A DNA stretch of 43,092 nucleotides from UBA1424 sp041669225. GTDB lineage: Bacteria > Bacillota_I > Bacilli_A > RFN20 > CAG-826. Below, in pieces: positions 25,868 to 34,696 of the stretch. The notes under the pieces are model-generated. The model was not told where the DNA came from. It saw only the letters and a program-made list of their open reading frames with translations, and searched no databases. The translations under genes and the position numbers were made by a program. How positions within the stretch are numbered: the first letter of the stretch is position 1; each line of letters begins with the position of its first letter. The stretch spans positions 1 through 43,092 of the forward strand of contig JBAYBO010000001.1 of the NCBI GenBank assembly GCA_041669225.1, in the 5' to 3' direction.

Positions 25868-25886
25868 TAATTTTCATTGAAAATTA
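25868..25886. repeat. 19-base perfect AT-rich inverted repeat
   Basis: TAATTTTCA and TGAAAATTA flank a single central base, between the esterase stop and the polyamine promoter. On the minus strand it is followed by a broken T-run (ACTTTTGG), so it may be a weak terminator of the esterase gene or an operator upstream of the polyamine genes. Confidence 0.4.
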
Positions 25887-25897
25887 TATAAAAGTAA

Positions 25898-26812
25898 CTA
25901 CTTCGAGAAATCAGTGAGAAAGAATTCGGCCATCGCCTCATTCGTCCTTTTCCCTTCTTTACTATCCGGCAAAACGAGATTATAGACATGAGCAACTTTC
26001 ATATCGAGGGATGGTTCAAATTGATAATGATGTGGTATTTCCTGTCTCAATAATTCATCGTGTAGCATAAAACTGTGTTTCTTTAGAAAGTCATAGTGAC
26101 AAGAAGAAACAAAAATCGGGTCTGGTTTTACCTTTTTAATATAGTAGGCCGGATTATTCATTTTCAAAAATTCTCCATCTAGATAATTGCTAGAAAAAAG
26201 GGTAGGCATCGCTGACTTATGAATAATGCGCTTAGCATATTCAGCGACTTCTTCAAAATCATACACCGCACAATTCATACCAACACATTTGATTTTGATA
26301 TTTGGTAGACGGTCAATTCTATAATATCTTTGTGCTTCTTTTGATTTAAAGACGAAATCGGTAAGAAGAGCAAGATGGCCACCGGAAGAATCGCCAAGAA
26401 GAATAAAATTATCAAAAAATAAGTCATATTTTTCTTTGTTTTTTTCAAGAAAATTCAAGGCGGTGAAAATATCAACAATTTGCTCATAGATACTCGTTCC
26501 TTTTTTTACGAGAGTGTAATTAATCGAAACAACTGAAAAACCTTTCGCAACAAAATATGAATTGAAAATGTAATTAAGACCTTTGTAACCAAAGGCATAT
26601 GAGCCACCGTGAATATCAAAAATAAGATGGTTGTTACTTTTCGCCGTTGGATGATAAATATCGAGAAGATGCTCAACATTGCCGTCGTCAACGTAAGGAA
26701 TGTCTTTCCAAACCCGCATTTCGGTGAATGGTTTCATCTTCTTGATGCGCTTGGCTTCGTAGATATCTAAAGTGCGCTTAAAAATTTTTAATGAGGGACG
26801 GAAGATAAACAT
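25898..26812 (-). CDS. Alpha/beta hydrolase (BD-FAE/HSL-like esterase)
   Basis: Serine hydrolase of 304 residues. It has the oxyanion HGG at 68-70, nucleophile S142 in GDSSG (140-144), a likely acid residue in CHYDFLKKHS and a catalytic His in KVAHVYNL. No signal peptide. An excellent AAGGAGGTGA ribosome site precedes the ATG. Substrate unknown; carboxylester or peptide-ester hydrolysis is the family role. It is only distantly similar to the HSL-type hydrolase at 34697-35671. Confidence 0.87.
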   Translation of the reverse strand: MFIFRPSLKIFKRTLDIYEAKRIKKMKPFTEMRVWKDIPYVDDGNVEHLLDIYHPTAKSNNHLIFDIHGGSYAFGYKGLNYIFNSYFVAKGFSVVSINYTLVKKGTSIYEQIVDIFTALNFLEKNKEKYDLFFDNFILLGDSSGGHLALLTDFVFKSKEAQRYYRIDRLPNIKIKCVGMNCAVYDFEEVAEYAKRIIHKSAMPTLFSSNYLDGEFLKMNNPAYYIKKVKPDPIFVSSCHYDFLKKHSFMLHDELLRQEIPHHYQFEPSLDMKVAHVYNLVLPDSKEGKRTNEAMAEFFLTDFSK

Positions 26813-26890
26813 AAATTCACCTCCTTATTAATAAGTATTTGAAACGAAAATGTTGAAAGAACGCCTTGAATTAACGATGATGATATTCGT

Positions 26891-27379
26891 TTATTTTCTT
26901 TCGCGTATTTTTTGTGAGATAAACTCAGCTAAACCTTCAGGAACATATGGGGAGATGTCAGCATTAAAAAGGGCTAACTCTTTGATGTATGAAGCTGATA
27001 TGAAAAGATTATGACTCGATGGAAACATGACTAAAGTCTCAATGTTTGGATCACTCGTGTGGTTAAATTGAAACATCGTAATTTCGTTTTGATAGTCATT
27101 GACGTTTCTGACGCCGCGAATAATGACGCCCTCTTCTTTTTGACGAACATAATCAACAAGGATGAGATCGCTTTTTTCGATAACGACGTTTTTAATGTGG
27201 GCCGTTGCTTTTTTAAGCATTTCGACGCGTTCATCGGCCGTAAAAACATAATGCTTGTTTGGATTAACGGCCACCACCACAAAAATTGTTTCAAATAGTC
27301 GGGCGATGCGCTCGATGATGTCGATGTGTCCATTGGATACTGGATCAAAAGATCCGGGATAAATTGCTTTCTTAATCAT
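26891..27379 (-). CDS. coaD: Phosphopantetheine adenylyltransferase
   Basis: Penultimate step of coenzyme A synthesis, from 4'-phosphopantetheine and ATP to dephospho-CoA. The 162 residues show PGSFDPVSNGHIDIIER with the HxGH-type motif, RGVRNVNDYQNE and SSHNLFISASYIKELA. Family length. No Shine-Dalgarno; an extended -10 lies six bases before the ATG, inside an imperfect dyad. Divergent from the epimerase gene. Confidence 0.95.
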   Translation of the reverse strand: MIKKAIYPGSFDPVSNGHIDIIERIARLFETIFVVVAVNPNKHYVFTADERVEMLKKATAHIKNVVIEKSDLILVDYVRQKEEGVIIRGVRNVNDYQNEITMFQFNHTSDPNIETLVMFPSSHNLFISASYIKELALFNADISPYVPEGLAEFISQKIRERK

Positions 27380-27385
27380 AATTTA

Positions 27386-27413
27386 ATTTTATCACAACTA
27401 ATGTTGGTGATAA
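27386..27413 (-). promoter_or_regulatory. coaD promoter with overlapping dyad
   Basis: TAAAAT (27386-27391) preceded by TGA, and TTATCA (27408-27413) 16 bases away. Over 27389-27413 the sequence forms an imperfect inverted repeat, TTATCACAAC against GTTGGTGATAA with a one-base bulge. The promoter would be occluded by a protein bound there. Confidence 0.5.
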
Positions 27414-27497
27414 CAATCATTAAATATATTTTTTGAGATTCTTCAATATGTATTGCATTTTGTGTTTTTGCTACATAATGAAAAGGGAGGTATGTTT

Positions 27498-28541
27498 ATG
27501 AAGAGAATAATATATTACATTACCGGCGCTACCGGACACCTCGGTCGGACTATCGCCAATCTTTTACTGGCTCTTAGAAAAACAATTGTGGCCTTTGTTC
27601 TTCCTCGCGACAAAAAGCGCAATTTTGACAATCAAGAACAGGGTGAGGTTCATTTTGTTGAAGGCGATATTCGAAAATTCGAGGATGTCGAGAAGTTTCT
27701 CGCGTTTAAATCTGAAAACACTAATCAAATAGTTATTCACTGTGCGGGAATTATCACGGTTGAAAAATCATTTAATCAACTCGCCTATGACGTTAATGTC
27801 ACAGGCACAAAAAACATTACCGATGTCGCAAAAAAACGAAAAGTAGAAAAATTCATCTATGTTTCAAGTGTTCACGCATTAAAAGAATTACCTAAAAAAG
27901 TACTTATCAGAGAGCAAAATCATTTTGATCCTAATGAGGTTAATGGTTTTTATGCAAAGACAAAAGCTGAGGCCAGCCAATACGTACTAGATGCCGCTAA
28001 AGAGGGACTTAATGCCATTATTGTTCATCCCTCAGGAATCATTGGTCCTAACGATGAGATGAATGGCCACTTCACATCAGTTCTTAAAAACTACCTTGAT
28101 GGTTCTTTATCTTCAATCGTTAAAGGTGGATATAACATTGTCGATGTCCGCGATGTTGCCGACGGAATTATCAAAGCCACTGAGCGAGGCGTCGAGGGCA
28201 AATGTTATCTCTTATCGGGTCAATATCATTCTGTTTACGAAATTATCGAGATTGCCAGTCGGGTTTCAAGACGCAGGAGAATTCGTAGCGTTCTGCCTAT
28301 CTGGTTTGTCAAAATGTTCGCTCCTTTAGCGGTTCTTTGGTCAAAAATTAAAAAACAACCGCCGATTTTCACTGCTTATTCGATGAATGCCTTGGTCTCA
28401 AATTCAAACTTTTCGAACGCGCTCGCCGTTCGTGAGTTAGGATTTTCTGTCCGTCCTTTTGATAACACAATTGAGGATACCATTAGAGATTTAATGTCGC
28501 GAAATGAAATAACGAATAAAAACAAAAAGAAGAGAAAATAG
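27498..28541 (+). CDS. NAD-dependent epimerase/dehydratase-family protein (extended SDR)
   Basis: Extended short-chain dehydrogenase of 347 residues: NAD(P)-binding GATGHLG (10-16), the active-site serine region VSSVHA (122-127) and the YxxxK pair Y152 and K156. The C-terminal half is less conserved and slightly hydrophobic. Earlier in-frame starts at 27453 and 27492 are set aside because GGGAGG is seven bases from the ATG at 27498. The substrate is not evident; nucleotide sugar, dihydroflavonol or 3-beta-hydroxysteroid type are all possible. Followed closely by the DUF3810-like gene. Confidence 0.87.
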   Translation: MKRIIYYITGATGHLGRTIANLLLALRKTIVAFVLPRDKKRNFDNQEQGEVHFVEGDIRKFEDVEKFLAFKSENTNQIVIHCAGIITVEKSFNQLAYDVNVTGTKNITDVAKKRKVEKFIYVSSVHALKELPKKVLIREQNHFDPNEVNGFYAKTKAEASQYVLDAAKEGLNAIIVHPSGIIGPNDEMNGHFTSVLKNYLDGSLSSIVKGGYNIVDVRDVADGIIKATERGVEGKCYLLSGQYHSVYEIIEIASRVSRRRRIRSVLPIWFVKMFAPLAVLWSKIKKQPPIFTAYSMNALVSNSNFSNALAVRELGFSVRPFDNTIEDTIRDLMSRNEITNKNKKKRK

Positions 28542-28582
28542 ATATCTTATAAATGTCATTATATAATAAGGACATGGTTGAA

Positions 28583-29725
28583 ATGAAAAAGGTGAAAAAA
28601 GCTCTTTTTGCGAAGATTTATGCTTTAATTGCAATTATTTTTATATTCGCTGGATTAATCATAATCCGACTATTTGAACTATCTGCGGAATTTTGGACGC
28701 GAACTTACTATCGATTTTTGCAATCGACTTTCGGACCGCTTGTTAGTTGGATTCCTTTCTCAATTGCTGAAGTATTTTTTATTTTATTTGCATTAACAAT
28801 TATTGTTCTTCTTGTTTTTATTTTTGCCGATTTCGCTAAAAGAAAAGGACTCGAAGGACTTAATAAATCTCTCGCCTTACTCCTAGTTGTAGTTTCGACA
28901 TTTGCATATTACTTCTCGACGGCTGGGGTTGGATATGGTCGCTATCCAGTTGATATACCACAACATCAAGAAAATGTCGAAAGCAGCGAGTATGTTCCAA
29001 TCGTTGAGCACTTCTTAACAGACTTTAATGCTGTTGCGGACACTCTCGACTTCGATGTTAATGGAAGTGTCATCAAACCTTATACGATTTCTGAGTTAAA
29101 CATTATTCTTCAAAACGAATTCGAGGGACTGGAATCAGACTATTTCACTCGCTTTACTCCCAACGTCAAGCCGATGTTTTTATCATTTCTATTTCGGGAG
29201 TTCAATATCACTGGTATTTCGTTTGCCCCAACAACCGAACCAAACATAAATTATTTGACACCCGATTCGCAGCTCGTCTCGACGATGGCCCATGAAATCG
29301 CTCATTCTAAAGGCGCCATGCGCGAACAGGATGCGAATTTAGTCGCCGCCTATATTCTTCTTAATAGTGAGGAGCCTTATCTGCGTTATTCTGGCTACTA
29401 TACAACTTTTTATAGCATAATTTCTCTTGCAAACTTTGTTGGCGATGACCAAAAGTATAGTGAGCTTTATAACTCCTTGAGACCTGAAATTAAAAACGAT
29501 TATAAGTATTCGCGAGAATATTGGGCCGAGCACGATTTTCTAGACGATATGGCGACTTGGTTTAACAATTTGTATCTTAGCATCGTCGGAAACGAAGGAG
29601 TTTCTTCATATGTTGATAATCCAGACATCGATGAAACCACCGATCCTGATACCGGCGAAACCATTCAATATATAAAGGAGTTCTCGCCCTTCCAAAAGTT
29701 ATATTTCTATTTCTATTACGAATAA
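28583..29725 (+). CDS. DUF3810-type membrane protein with HExxH motif
   Basis: Protein of about 380 residues with three N-terminal membrane helices, then a large soluble domain carrying MAHEIAHSKG (H237, E238, H241), the zinc-metallopeptidase signature. EQDANLVAAYILL follows and could supply the third ligand. This resembles DUF3810, whose substrate is unknown. In-frame ATGs at 28553, 28574 and 28583 are all possible; AAGGA is ten bases from the last, which begins like a membrane insertion signal. Its end overlaps the converging gene by ten bases. Confidence 0.78.
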   Translation: MKKVKKALFAKIYALIAIIFIFAGLIIIRLFELSAEFWTRTYYRFLQSTFGPLVSWIPFSIAEVFFILFALTIIVLLVFIFADFAKRKGLEGLNKSLALLLVVVSTFAYYFSTAGVGYGRYPVDIPQHQENVESSEYVPIVEHFLTDFNAVADTLDFDVNGSVIKPYTISELNIILQNEFEGLESDYFTRFTPNVKPMFLSFLFREFNITGISFAPTTEPNINYLTPDSQLVSTMAHEIAHSKGAMREQDANLVAAYILLNSEEPYLRYSGYYTTFYSIISLANFVGDDQKYSELYNSLRPEIKNDYKYSREYWAEHDFLDDMATWFNNLYLSIVGNEGVSSYVDNPDIDETTDPDTGETIQYIKEFSPFQKLYFYFYYE

Positions 29726-30375
29726 TTAGTTATTTCGTTTAATGCAAGGCTCTTAAGATAAAGATAGCCCCTCGTTGTTTCCTCGCCAATACTCGTAATC
29801 GGCTGATTAAAAATAAGTAATAAATAATCGATATTTTCTAATTCAAAAACAATCTTATATTCGCTGTCATTTTGTGGGGACGAAATTATTTTTGAATTAA
29901 GTAATGCGTTGGAACTATCGTGAGCTTGAATTAAGTAATTATCATTAGTGAACTCGCCTACTGAGTATGTTTTGTGATTGAATGCGCCAAAGTTTATGTC
30001 GATTGATAAGGTTTCTTCATAATTCGGAACGAGAACTTCTATTTTTGAATCTAATGTATCAAAGCGAAAACCTTGTTCGACGATAAAGACTGGTTCTTCG
30101 CTGCCGATTGGTTCAAAAACATAGTTTTCGTCGAAAGTCGCCGTTTCGTCTGTGAAGTTAATGCCGTGAAGGACTCTGACCTGCGCCTCTTGATTATTAT
30201 CAAGACAACAAATTGTCCCGATGATAATTATAAGCAATAAGGTAATGGTAATAATGGTAATAAAAAGGGCCGGTAAATATGAAATAAACCGCCTTTTTTT
30301 CTTGAATCCAAATTCGTTGACGTTTTTGCTAAAAGAAGAGTCGCCTTCTTGGTTATACTGATTGTTTCCACTCAT
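29716..30375 (-). CDS. Single-span membrane protein of unknown function
   Basis: Protein of 219 residues: a polar N-terminal 25 residues, basic FKKKRR, one strong membrane helix (about 33-57) ending with a CC pair, then an acidic, probably extracellular beta-rich domain. I recognise no family. A TTG one codon earlier could also start it. TATAAT lies seven bases before the ATG and there is no ribosome site, so it may be leaderless. Converges with and overlaps the DUF3810-type gene by ten bases. Confidence 0.65.
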   Translation of the reverse strand: MSGNNQYNQEGDSSFSKNVNEFGFKKKRRFISYLPALFITIITITLLLIIIIGTICCLDNNQEAQVRVLHGINFTDETATFDENYVFEPIGSEEPVFIVEQGFRFDTLDSKIEVLVPNYEETLSIDINFGAFNHKTYSVGEFTNDNYLIQAHDSSNALLNSKIISSPQNDSEYKIVFELENIDYLLLIFNQPITSIGEETTRGYLYLKSLALNEITNYS

Positions 30376-30382
30376 CAACTTA

Positions 30383-30388
30383 ATTATA
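30383..30388 (-). promoter_or_regulatory. -10 box of the single-span membrane protein gene
   Basis: Perfect TATAAT seven bases before the ATG at 30375; the -35 (TTGCTT, spacer 16) is weak. Confidence 0.5.
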
Positions 30389-30423
30389 ACCCATTAAGTT
30401 TTCTAAGCAAATTCGCAAAAATA

Positions 30424-30687
30424 CTAGGCAACAGTCTTTTTCTTTTTAGGACCTTTAATTGCTACGATTAGACTTGGGATGAAAATAACTAAACCGATGA
30501 TAAAAAGAGCGACCCAAACAGCAACCATAACAATAAATATGACAAAAGCGATTGGGGCTAATGGATCAATACCCTCAGCGATATAGGCTAATAAATCCTG
30601 GACGGCTTGAATGCCAAAAATAACCGCGACGATTATTGCGGCGAGACCAACTAAAGCAAAGATAATGGCAAAGATGCGTTTAACCAT
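30424..30687 (-). CDS. Small two-to-three-span membrane protein
   Basis: Protein of 87 residues, almost entirely hydrophobic: a helix at about 5-28, another from 45-75, and a basic tail (KGPKKKK). GAGGT six bases before the ATG supports translation. No family recognised. It sits between the 5'-nucleotidase gene and the single-span protein gene on the same strand, with gaps that allow its own promoter. Confidence 0.65.
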   Translation of the reverse strand: MVKRIFAIIFALVGLAAIIVAVIFGIQAVQDLLAYIAEGIDPLAPIAFVIFIVMVAVWVALFIIGLVIFIPSLIVAIKGPKKKKTVA

Positions 30688-30753
30688 ATTAATACCTCGT
30701 GTGATTCATCGTGGCACAAAACAAATAAATGAACAAGATTTTATGATATAAAA

Positions 30754-32265
30754 CTAATTCCAAGGATTAGGAGCGCTCGCTTCGATAAATTGTTGATACA
30801 TGACATGGCGTTGGAAAATATCAGCGTCAGTGTGAATTATACTAGTATAATAGTTTTGCTCTCGATTATTAATAATATAAGTCGATGTAACAATTTGATA
30901 CATGTCATTATCCTCTAATGAGTATTTATTAAGCCCATCAATGAAAATGGTCAATGTTCCCCAAAGTTCCAACTGTTTTCCAGTTGCTTCGACTATTACC
31001 GTAGCATTATCAAAGGGGAAAGCTTTATACACATCAGCGTATGTAATATCACCGACATTCCATGCCGACCGTGATTCATTATACGATGAGCCAATAATGT
31101 CATAAGATTCAGAATAGGCATCCAATTGTGCTTGAAGGAACATTTGCTGAACGCTCAGTTTGCTAATTGTGCCGTCAATCGAAGCAAAGATAGAATCACT
31201 ATTAATCTCACCAATTTTATCGTTTTTCAGGGCGCGGAGACTTTCACTTTGAACGGGTCCATCCTGAGCGGGAGCATCTAAATAAGCATCATAAATGCTT
31301 TGCACAGCTTCATCTTCAACAAGTGTTATGCTTCCGTTTAAAAGATTCGTGTTTTTATAACCATTCAATGAATAGGATTCCTTGGCAGAATCATAAATGA
31401 ATTCGACCTCGCCAATCGCGCGACCATTCGACGAAGATTCGATTATCGGTACCGATTTAAAATCCGAATTTTTCATCGTCAGAACGGAATTATGATGGCT
31501 ATGTCCAGTAAAAATCGCGTCAACATAATCAGCGATTGATTTATCAACGCGTTTATCAACATCATGAGTTGAGTAAATGATAATATCAGAACCGGCTTGA
31601 CGAAGCCTTTGGGCTTCAGAGATGACCATTGAGGTGGCGTTGACAAATTCATAGCCCTCGACAATCGGACCGTCAATGGAATCATAAACGCCGTTATCAA
31701 TCGAACCGATAACACTAACGCGAGCAGGTCCGCGATTAAAAGTCGTTGATAGATAACCAAAATCATATTGACCTTCAGGATTTAAAATGTTTCCTGATAA
31801 GAAGGGAAAAGACCAATCTCCTTCCTCTTTGTTCATGGCGTAGGCGGCATTTTCTTTTAAAACATCAACGCCCCAGTCAAATTCATGATTGCCGATTGAC
31901 ATCGAATCAAAGCGCATTTCTTTCATGATATCTATCATGAGTTTTCCTTGGCTGATGTTTGAATCGAGACTTCCTTGAAACATGTCGCCCGAAGAAACAA
32001 GAACGACATTCGTATTCGCTTGTTCCCGTATGGTATTAACATAACCAGCTAAATAAGCCATGCCGGGTTCATTATCGTCTGGGCGATACTCAATTGAACC
32101 GTGTGTGTCATTAAGATGCAAAATCTTGATAATATCCCCGCTTTGAGGATCACCACTTTTTTGTTCATTATTTGGATCGGTAACGACCGGCGCCGCGGTC
32201 AGTTCACCATCACAACCAACTAATGCAAGAGCCAAAAGCGGTAAAAGTAAGATAATTTTCTTCAT
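30754..32265 (-). CDS. 5'-nucleotidase/UshA-family lipoprotein
   Basis: Surface nucleotide hydrolase of 503 residues. A lipoprotein signal peptide ends in LVGC with lipidated C18. The metallophosphoesterase domain shows NDTHG, SGDMFQGS, GNHEFDWG, THD and GHSHH, all metal ligands in order. The C-terminal 5'-nucleotidase domain has DITYADVYKAFPFDN. It probably removes phosphate from extracellular nucleotides so nucleosides can be taken up; the exact nucleotide is not readable. Overlaps the upstream small gene by four bases. Confidence 0.92.
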   Translation of the reverse strand: MKKIILLLPLLALALVGCDGELTAAPVVTDPNNEQKSGDPQSGDIIKILHLNDTHGSIEYRPDDNEPGMAYLAGYVNTIREQANTNVVLVSSGDMFQGSLDSNISQGKLMIDIMKEMRFDSMSIGNHEFDWGVDVLKENAAYAMNKEEGDWSFPFLSGNILNPEGQYDFGYLSTTFNRGPARVSVIGSIDNGVYDSIDGPIVEGYEFVNATSMVISEAQRLRQAGSDIIIYSTHDVDKRVDKSIADYVDAIFTGHSHHNSVLTMKNSDFKSVPIIESSSNGRAIGEVEFIYDSAKESYSLNGYKNTNLLNGSITLVEDEAVQSIYDAYLDAPAQDGPVQSESLRALKNDKIGEINSDSIFASIDGTISKLSVQQMFLQAQLDAYSESYDIIGSSYNESRSAWNVGDITYADVYKAFPFDNATVIVEATGKQLELWGTLTIFIDGLNKYSLEDNDMYQIVTSTYIINNREQNYYTSIIHTDADIFQRHVMYQQFIEASAPNPWN

Positions 32266-32603
32266 TTATTTCTCCTATTAGAATATTTTTCTCCATATGT
32301 TGTTTTAGCTACCAGTTTTGCGTTATTTAACGAACCACCGACAAGAAATAATTTAATTGTCGCCGGACAACACAATAAACCAGCGACGCTAACTTCTAAT
32401 TTTGGCAAATCTTCATTGACAGTTCGAATCGAAAAGCGAGTATCTTCATTAATTTCGAACTGGGCGGATTTCTGACCTTTAATCACACCAACGATTTCAC
32501 CATTAAAAAGAATTTCGACTTTAATATCACCGATCCATGTCGTCTGATCAGGACCAATAATGGTCACAAGTGAAGTTTCTGGGTGTTGATATTTCATATT
32601 CAT
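32262..32603 (-). CDS. Small protein of unknown function
   Basis: Protein of 113 residues with alternating hydrophobic and charged stretches suggesting a beta-sandwich, and a CC pair in GLLCCPA. No signal peptide or membrane helix. Not recognised. It overlaps the 5'-nucleotidase gene in ATGA and starts seven bases after the zinc-ribbon membrane protein gene, so it belongs to that operon. No ribosome site is visible, which fits coupled translation. An ATG two codons later is an alternative start. Confidence 0.7.
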   Translation of the reverse strand: MNMKYQHPETSLVTIIGPDQTTWIGDIKVEILFNGEIVGVIKGQKSAQFEINEDTRFSIRTVNEDLPKLEVSVAGLLCCPATIKLFLVGGSLNNAKLVAKTTYGEKYSNRRNK

Positions 32604-32609
32604 ATTCTA

Positions 32610-33338
32610 CTAGATATGGAACCTTCTTCCAAATTCCTTTGCAACAAGCTTAGGAGCAAAAATAACAAAAAACAGCAACGTAAGGAAGGAAAAAGAAGAG
32701 GCTGCAATCGACATAAATAGAGAGCCCAAAATATCTGGACCAAAGATATCAATCAAAATTAGGACAAAGGGTATAAATCCGATAAACGATAATGAGAACT
32801 GAGCGATGACATAATCATGCAGACGATGCCTCTGTGAGAGCATGGCGATATTAATCGCCAATATAAAAAGCATTAATGTCGCCGGCATCGCATAATCAAG
32901 TGACCATTTAGCAATTTCCGAAAAGTTTTCTAAAAAAAGTGAAGAAGTCATTGAAGGTGAGGCGGTCACAAAATTGATGACGATTAAAAGAGCGGAAAGG
33001 CCAATCGCGTGCAATAAGAGTTTTTGACCAAGGTGATCGGTTCTCCGCACCGTATAAAGACCAACTAACCAAGCATATAAGATTGCCACTCCAACAATTA
33101 ATGACCACAAGAAACCGTTCCAGGTTAGAAGGTTAATTAAAACACAAACGCCAATTGCCACAGGGGCGGCTATCGAAATGCCACGCGCCCATCTTTTTCG
33201 TAAATTAATAAACTTAATATATGATGGAAAAGGTTTTTTGGAGGCTGGTTCATCTCCGTGCTCGACTGGTCCATGGCAAAGAGGGCATTTCTCGCCTTTT
33301 GAAACGATATTAACTTTACAATCAGGACAAAAATCCAT
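32610..33338 (-). CDS. Zinc-ribbon polytopic membrane protein (DUF6320-like)
   Basis: Protein of 242 residues opening with a zinc ribbon (C4, C7, C18, C21) and followed by about six membrane helices from residue 50 on. This layout resembles DUF6320. The frame runs upstream, but the ATG at 33338 has GGAGGAGGT eight bases away and starts one base after the stop of the acyltransferase gene. Function unknown; pairing with a condensation-fold acyltransferase suggests a joint role in modifying an envelope component. Confidence 0.78.
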   Translation of the reverse strand: MDFCPDCKVNIVSKGEKCPLCHGPVEHGDEPASKKPFPSYIKFINLRKRWARGISIAAPVAIGVCVLINLLTWNGFLWSLIVGVAILYAWLVGLYTVRRTDHLGQKLLLHAIGLSALLIVINFVTASPSMTSSLFLENFSEIAKWSLDYAMPATLMLFILAINIAMLSQRHRLHDYVIAQFSLSFIGFIPFVLILIDIFGPDILGSLFMSIAASSFSFLTLLFFVIFAPKLVAKEFGRRFHI

Positions 33339-33339
33339 C

Positions 33340-34635
33340 TTAAGCGACCTCCTCCCAGTAATTACTTTCAACTTCCACTTCTAATCCTAAATTAACTAAA
33401 TTACGAAAAAGTTGCATTGGAAGCAGCGTGTCGCGTGTCTCGCGAAGAACACTAATTGTCAAAATGTTATTAAAAGTAATGACACCGATTCCAAACGCGC
33501 AGTTGATATCGTTTGATAAGTTAAATTCAAAATCTTGAACATGTTCAGCCATCGACTGCGGAAGTTGAACAATACCAATGTTTGACATAGTCAAAGTGTT
33601 GAGTCTTCCCCCATACTTTGTCCCAGCAATAGTCATCGCGGGTTTTTTAAGAAATAAAGGGGTGAGGCGCATCGCCATATTTCGTTCGGCTTGCATATTA
33701 ACATTAATGTTTTCAACGATGCTTTCTTTTGAAAGACCTTCGCTAAAACTTTTTTTCACCTGCGTAAGTATTTCATCAAATTCTCCGCGCTTATCATCCT
33801 TCACAGTCGTGTGAAAGAAGAGAGTGAAGTTGCGAAGCGATTCTGATGGAAATAGACGTCGAAGGTTAATTGGTATACAAATATTAACACGATTATTTTT
33901 AATCATTCTCTCGCCGTACACTTGATAGACGGTTTGGGTTAATAAGGCTGAAAGATATTCGGTTACAGTCGCGTTATACTGCTTGGCCAAAGCATGTAAA
34001 GCGTTCGAATCAAGACGGCCATTAATAACACCGCGTCCTTGACCGCTTGGAAAGCGGGCATCTTTAATACTAAATGGAGTGGGGACAACATAGCGTTTAT
34101 GAGGATTCATCGTGGCGTATTTAAAGAAACTATCTTCCAATTCTTCGATTGATGGATCTTGGTCGACCGTTAAAACCAAGCCTTCGCTTTCCAAGTGATG
34201 ACCTTTTAATTCAAGATAACGATAAGTAAGGGCTTTTAAAAAAACGACTGCTCCGGTTCCGTCGGTTAAACTATGAAAAACTTCTAAACTAATCCGCTTT
34301 TCATAATAAAACACCGTAAAGCGAAAATAGTTATTACTATAATAGTCAATTGATTTGTTAATGCGACTATCTTCAGGGCGAACACGCGCCATTTTTTTAT
34401 TTTCTTCAAGATAATACCAAAAAACACCGTGCCGGACTCGCACAAACATCGCTGGAAAACGACTGCGCATATCGAGTAATGCCCGCTGCAAAACGTAAGG
34501 ATCAACCTCTTCTTTAAGATTAATCGCAAAACGAAATACACAGCTATTGCGACGACTTACCATCGCTGGATAAATTTTTGCGGCGTTATCTAAACGATAC
34601 CAATCTTGATTAATGCCATTAATTTTATTCTTCAT
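33340..34635 (-). CDS. Condensation-fold acyltransferase (alcohol acetyltransferase-like)
   Basis: Protein of 431 residues with the HxxxDG motif of CoA-dependent acyltransferases (H121 to G126, HSLTDG) and a second-half WxDFG-like region replaced by MSNIGIVQLP. It resembles proteins annotated as alcohol acetyltransferases next to DUF6320 genes, a family also related to NRPS condensation domains and wax-ester synthases. Donor and acceptor are unknown. The ATG at 34635 fits the family N-terminus (DWYRLDNAAKIYP). It has its own promoter, and an 18-bp palindrome fills its leader; no ribosome site is visible. Confidence 0.8.
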   Translation of the reverse strand: MKNKINGINQDWYRLDNAAKIYPAMVSRRNSCVFRFAINLKEEVDPYVLQRALLDMRSRFPAMFVRVRHGVFWYYLEENKKMARVRPEDSRINKSIDYYSNNYFRFTVFYYEKRISLEVFHSLTDGTGAVVFLKALTYRYLELKGHHLESEGLVLTVDQDPSIEELEDSFFKYATMNPHKRYVVPTPFSIKDARFPSGQGRGVINGRLDSNALHALAKQYNATVTEYLSALLTQTVYQVYGERMIKNNRVNICIPINLRRLFPSESLRNFTLFFHTTVKDDKRGEFDEILTQVKKSFSEGLSKESIVENINVNMQAERNMAMRLTPLFLKKPAMTIAGTKYGGRLNTLTMSNIGIVQLPQSMAEHVQDFEFNLSNDINCAFGIGVITFNNILTISVLRETRDTLLPMQLFRNLVNLGLEVEVESNYWEEVA

Positions 34636-34642
34636 TTTTATC

Positions 34643-34660
34643 AGTCGTGTTAACACGACT
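34643..34660. promoter_or_regulatory. 18-bp perfect palindrome in the acyltransferase leader
   Basis: AGTCGTGTTAACACGACT reads the same on both strands, just downstream of the -10 and 7 bases before the ATG. As DNA it would be an operator at the transcription start; as RNA a 7-bp stem with a UUAA loop next to the start codon. Confidence 0.7.
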
Positions 34661-34667
34661 CGTTCAT

Positions 34668-34696
34668 ACTATACGTGATTGAGGACAATTCGTAAA
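34668..34696 (-). promoter_or_regulatory. Promoter of the acyltransferase operon
   Basis: TTTACG (34691-34696), 17 bases, TATAGT (34668-34673, 5 of 6), starting immediately after the stop of the esterase gene. Confidence 0.6.
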
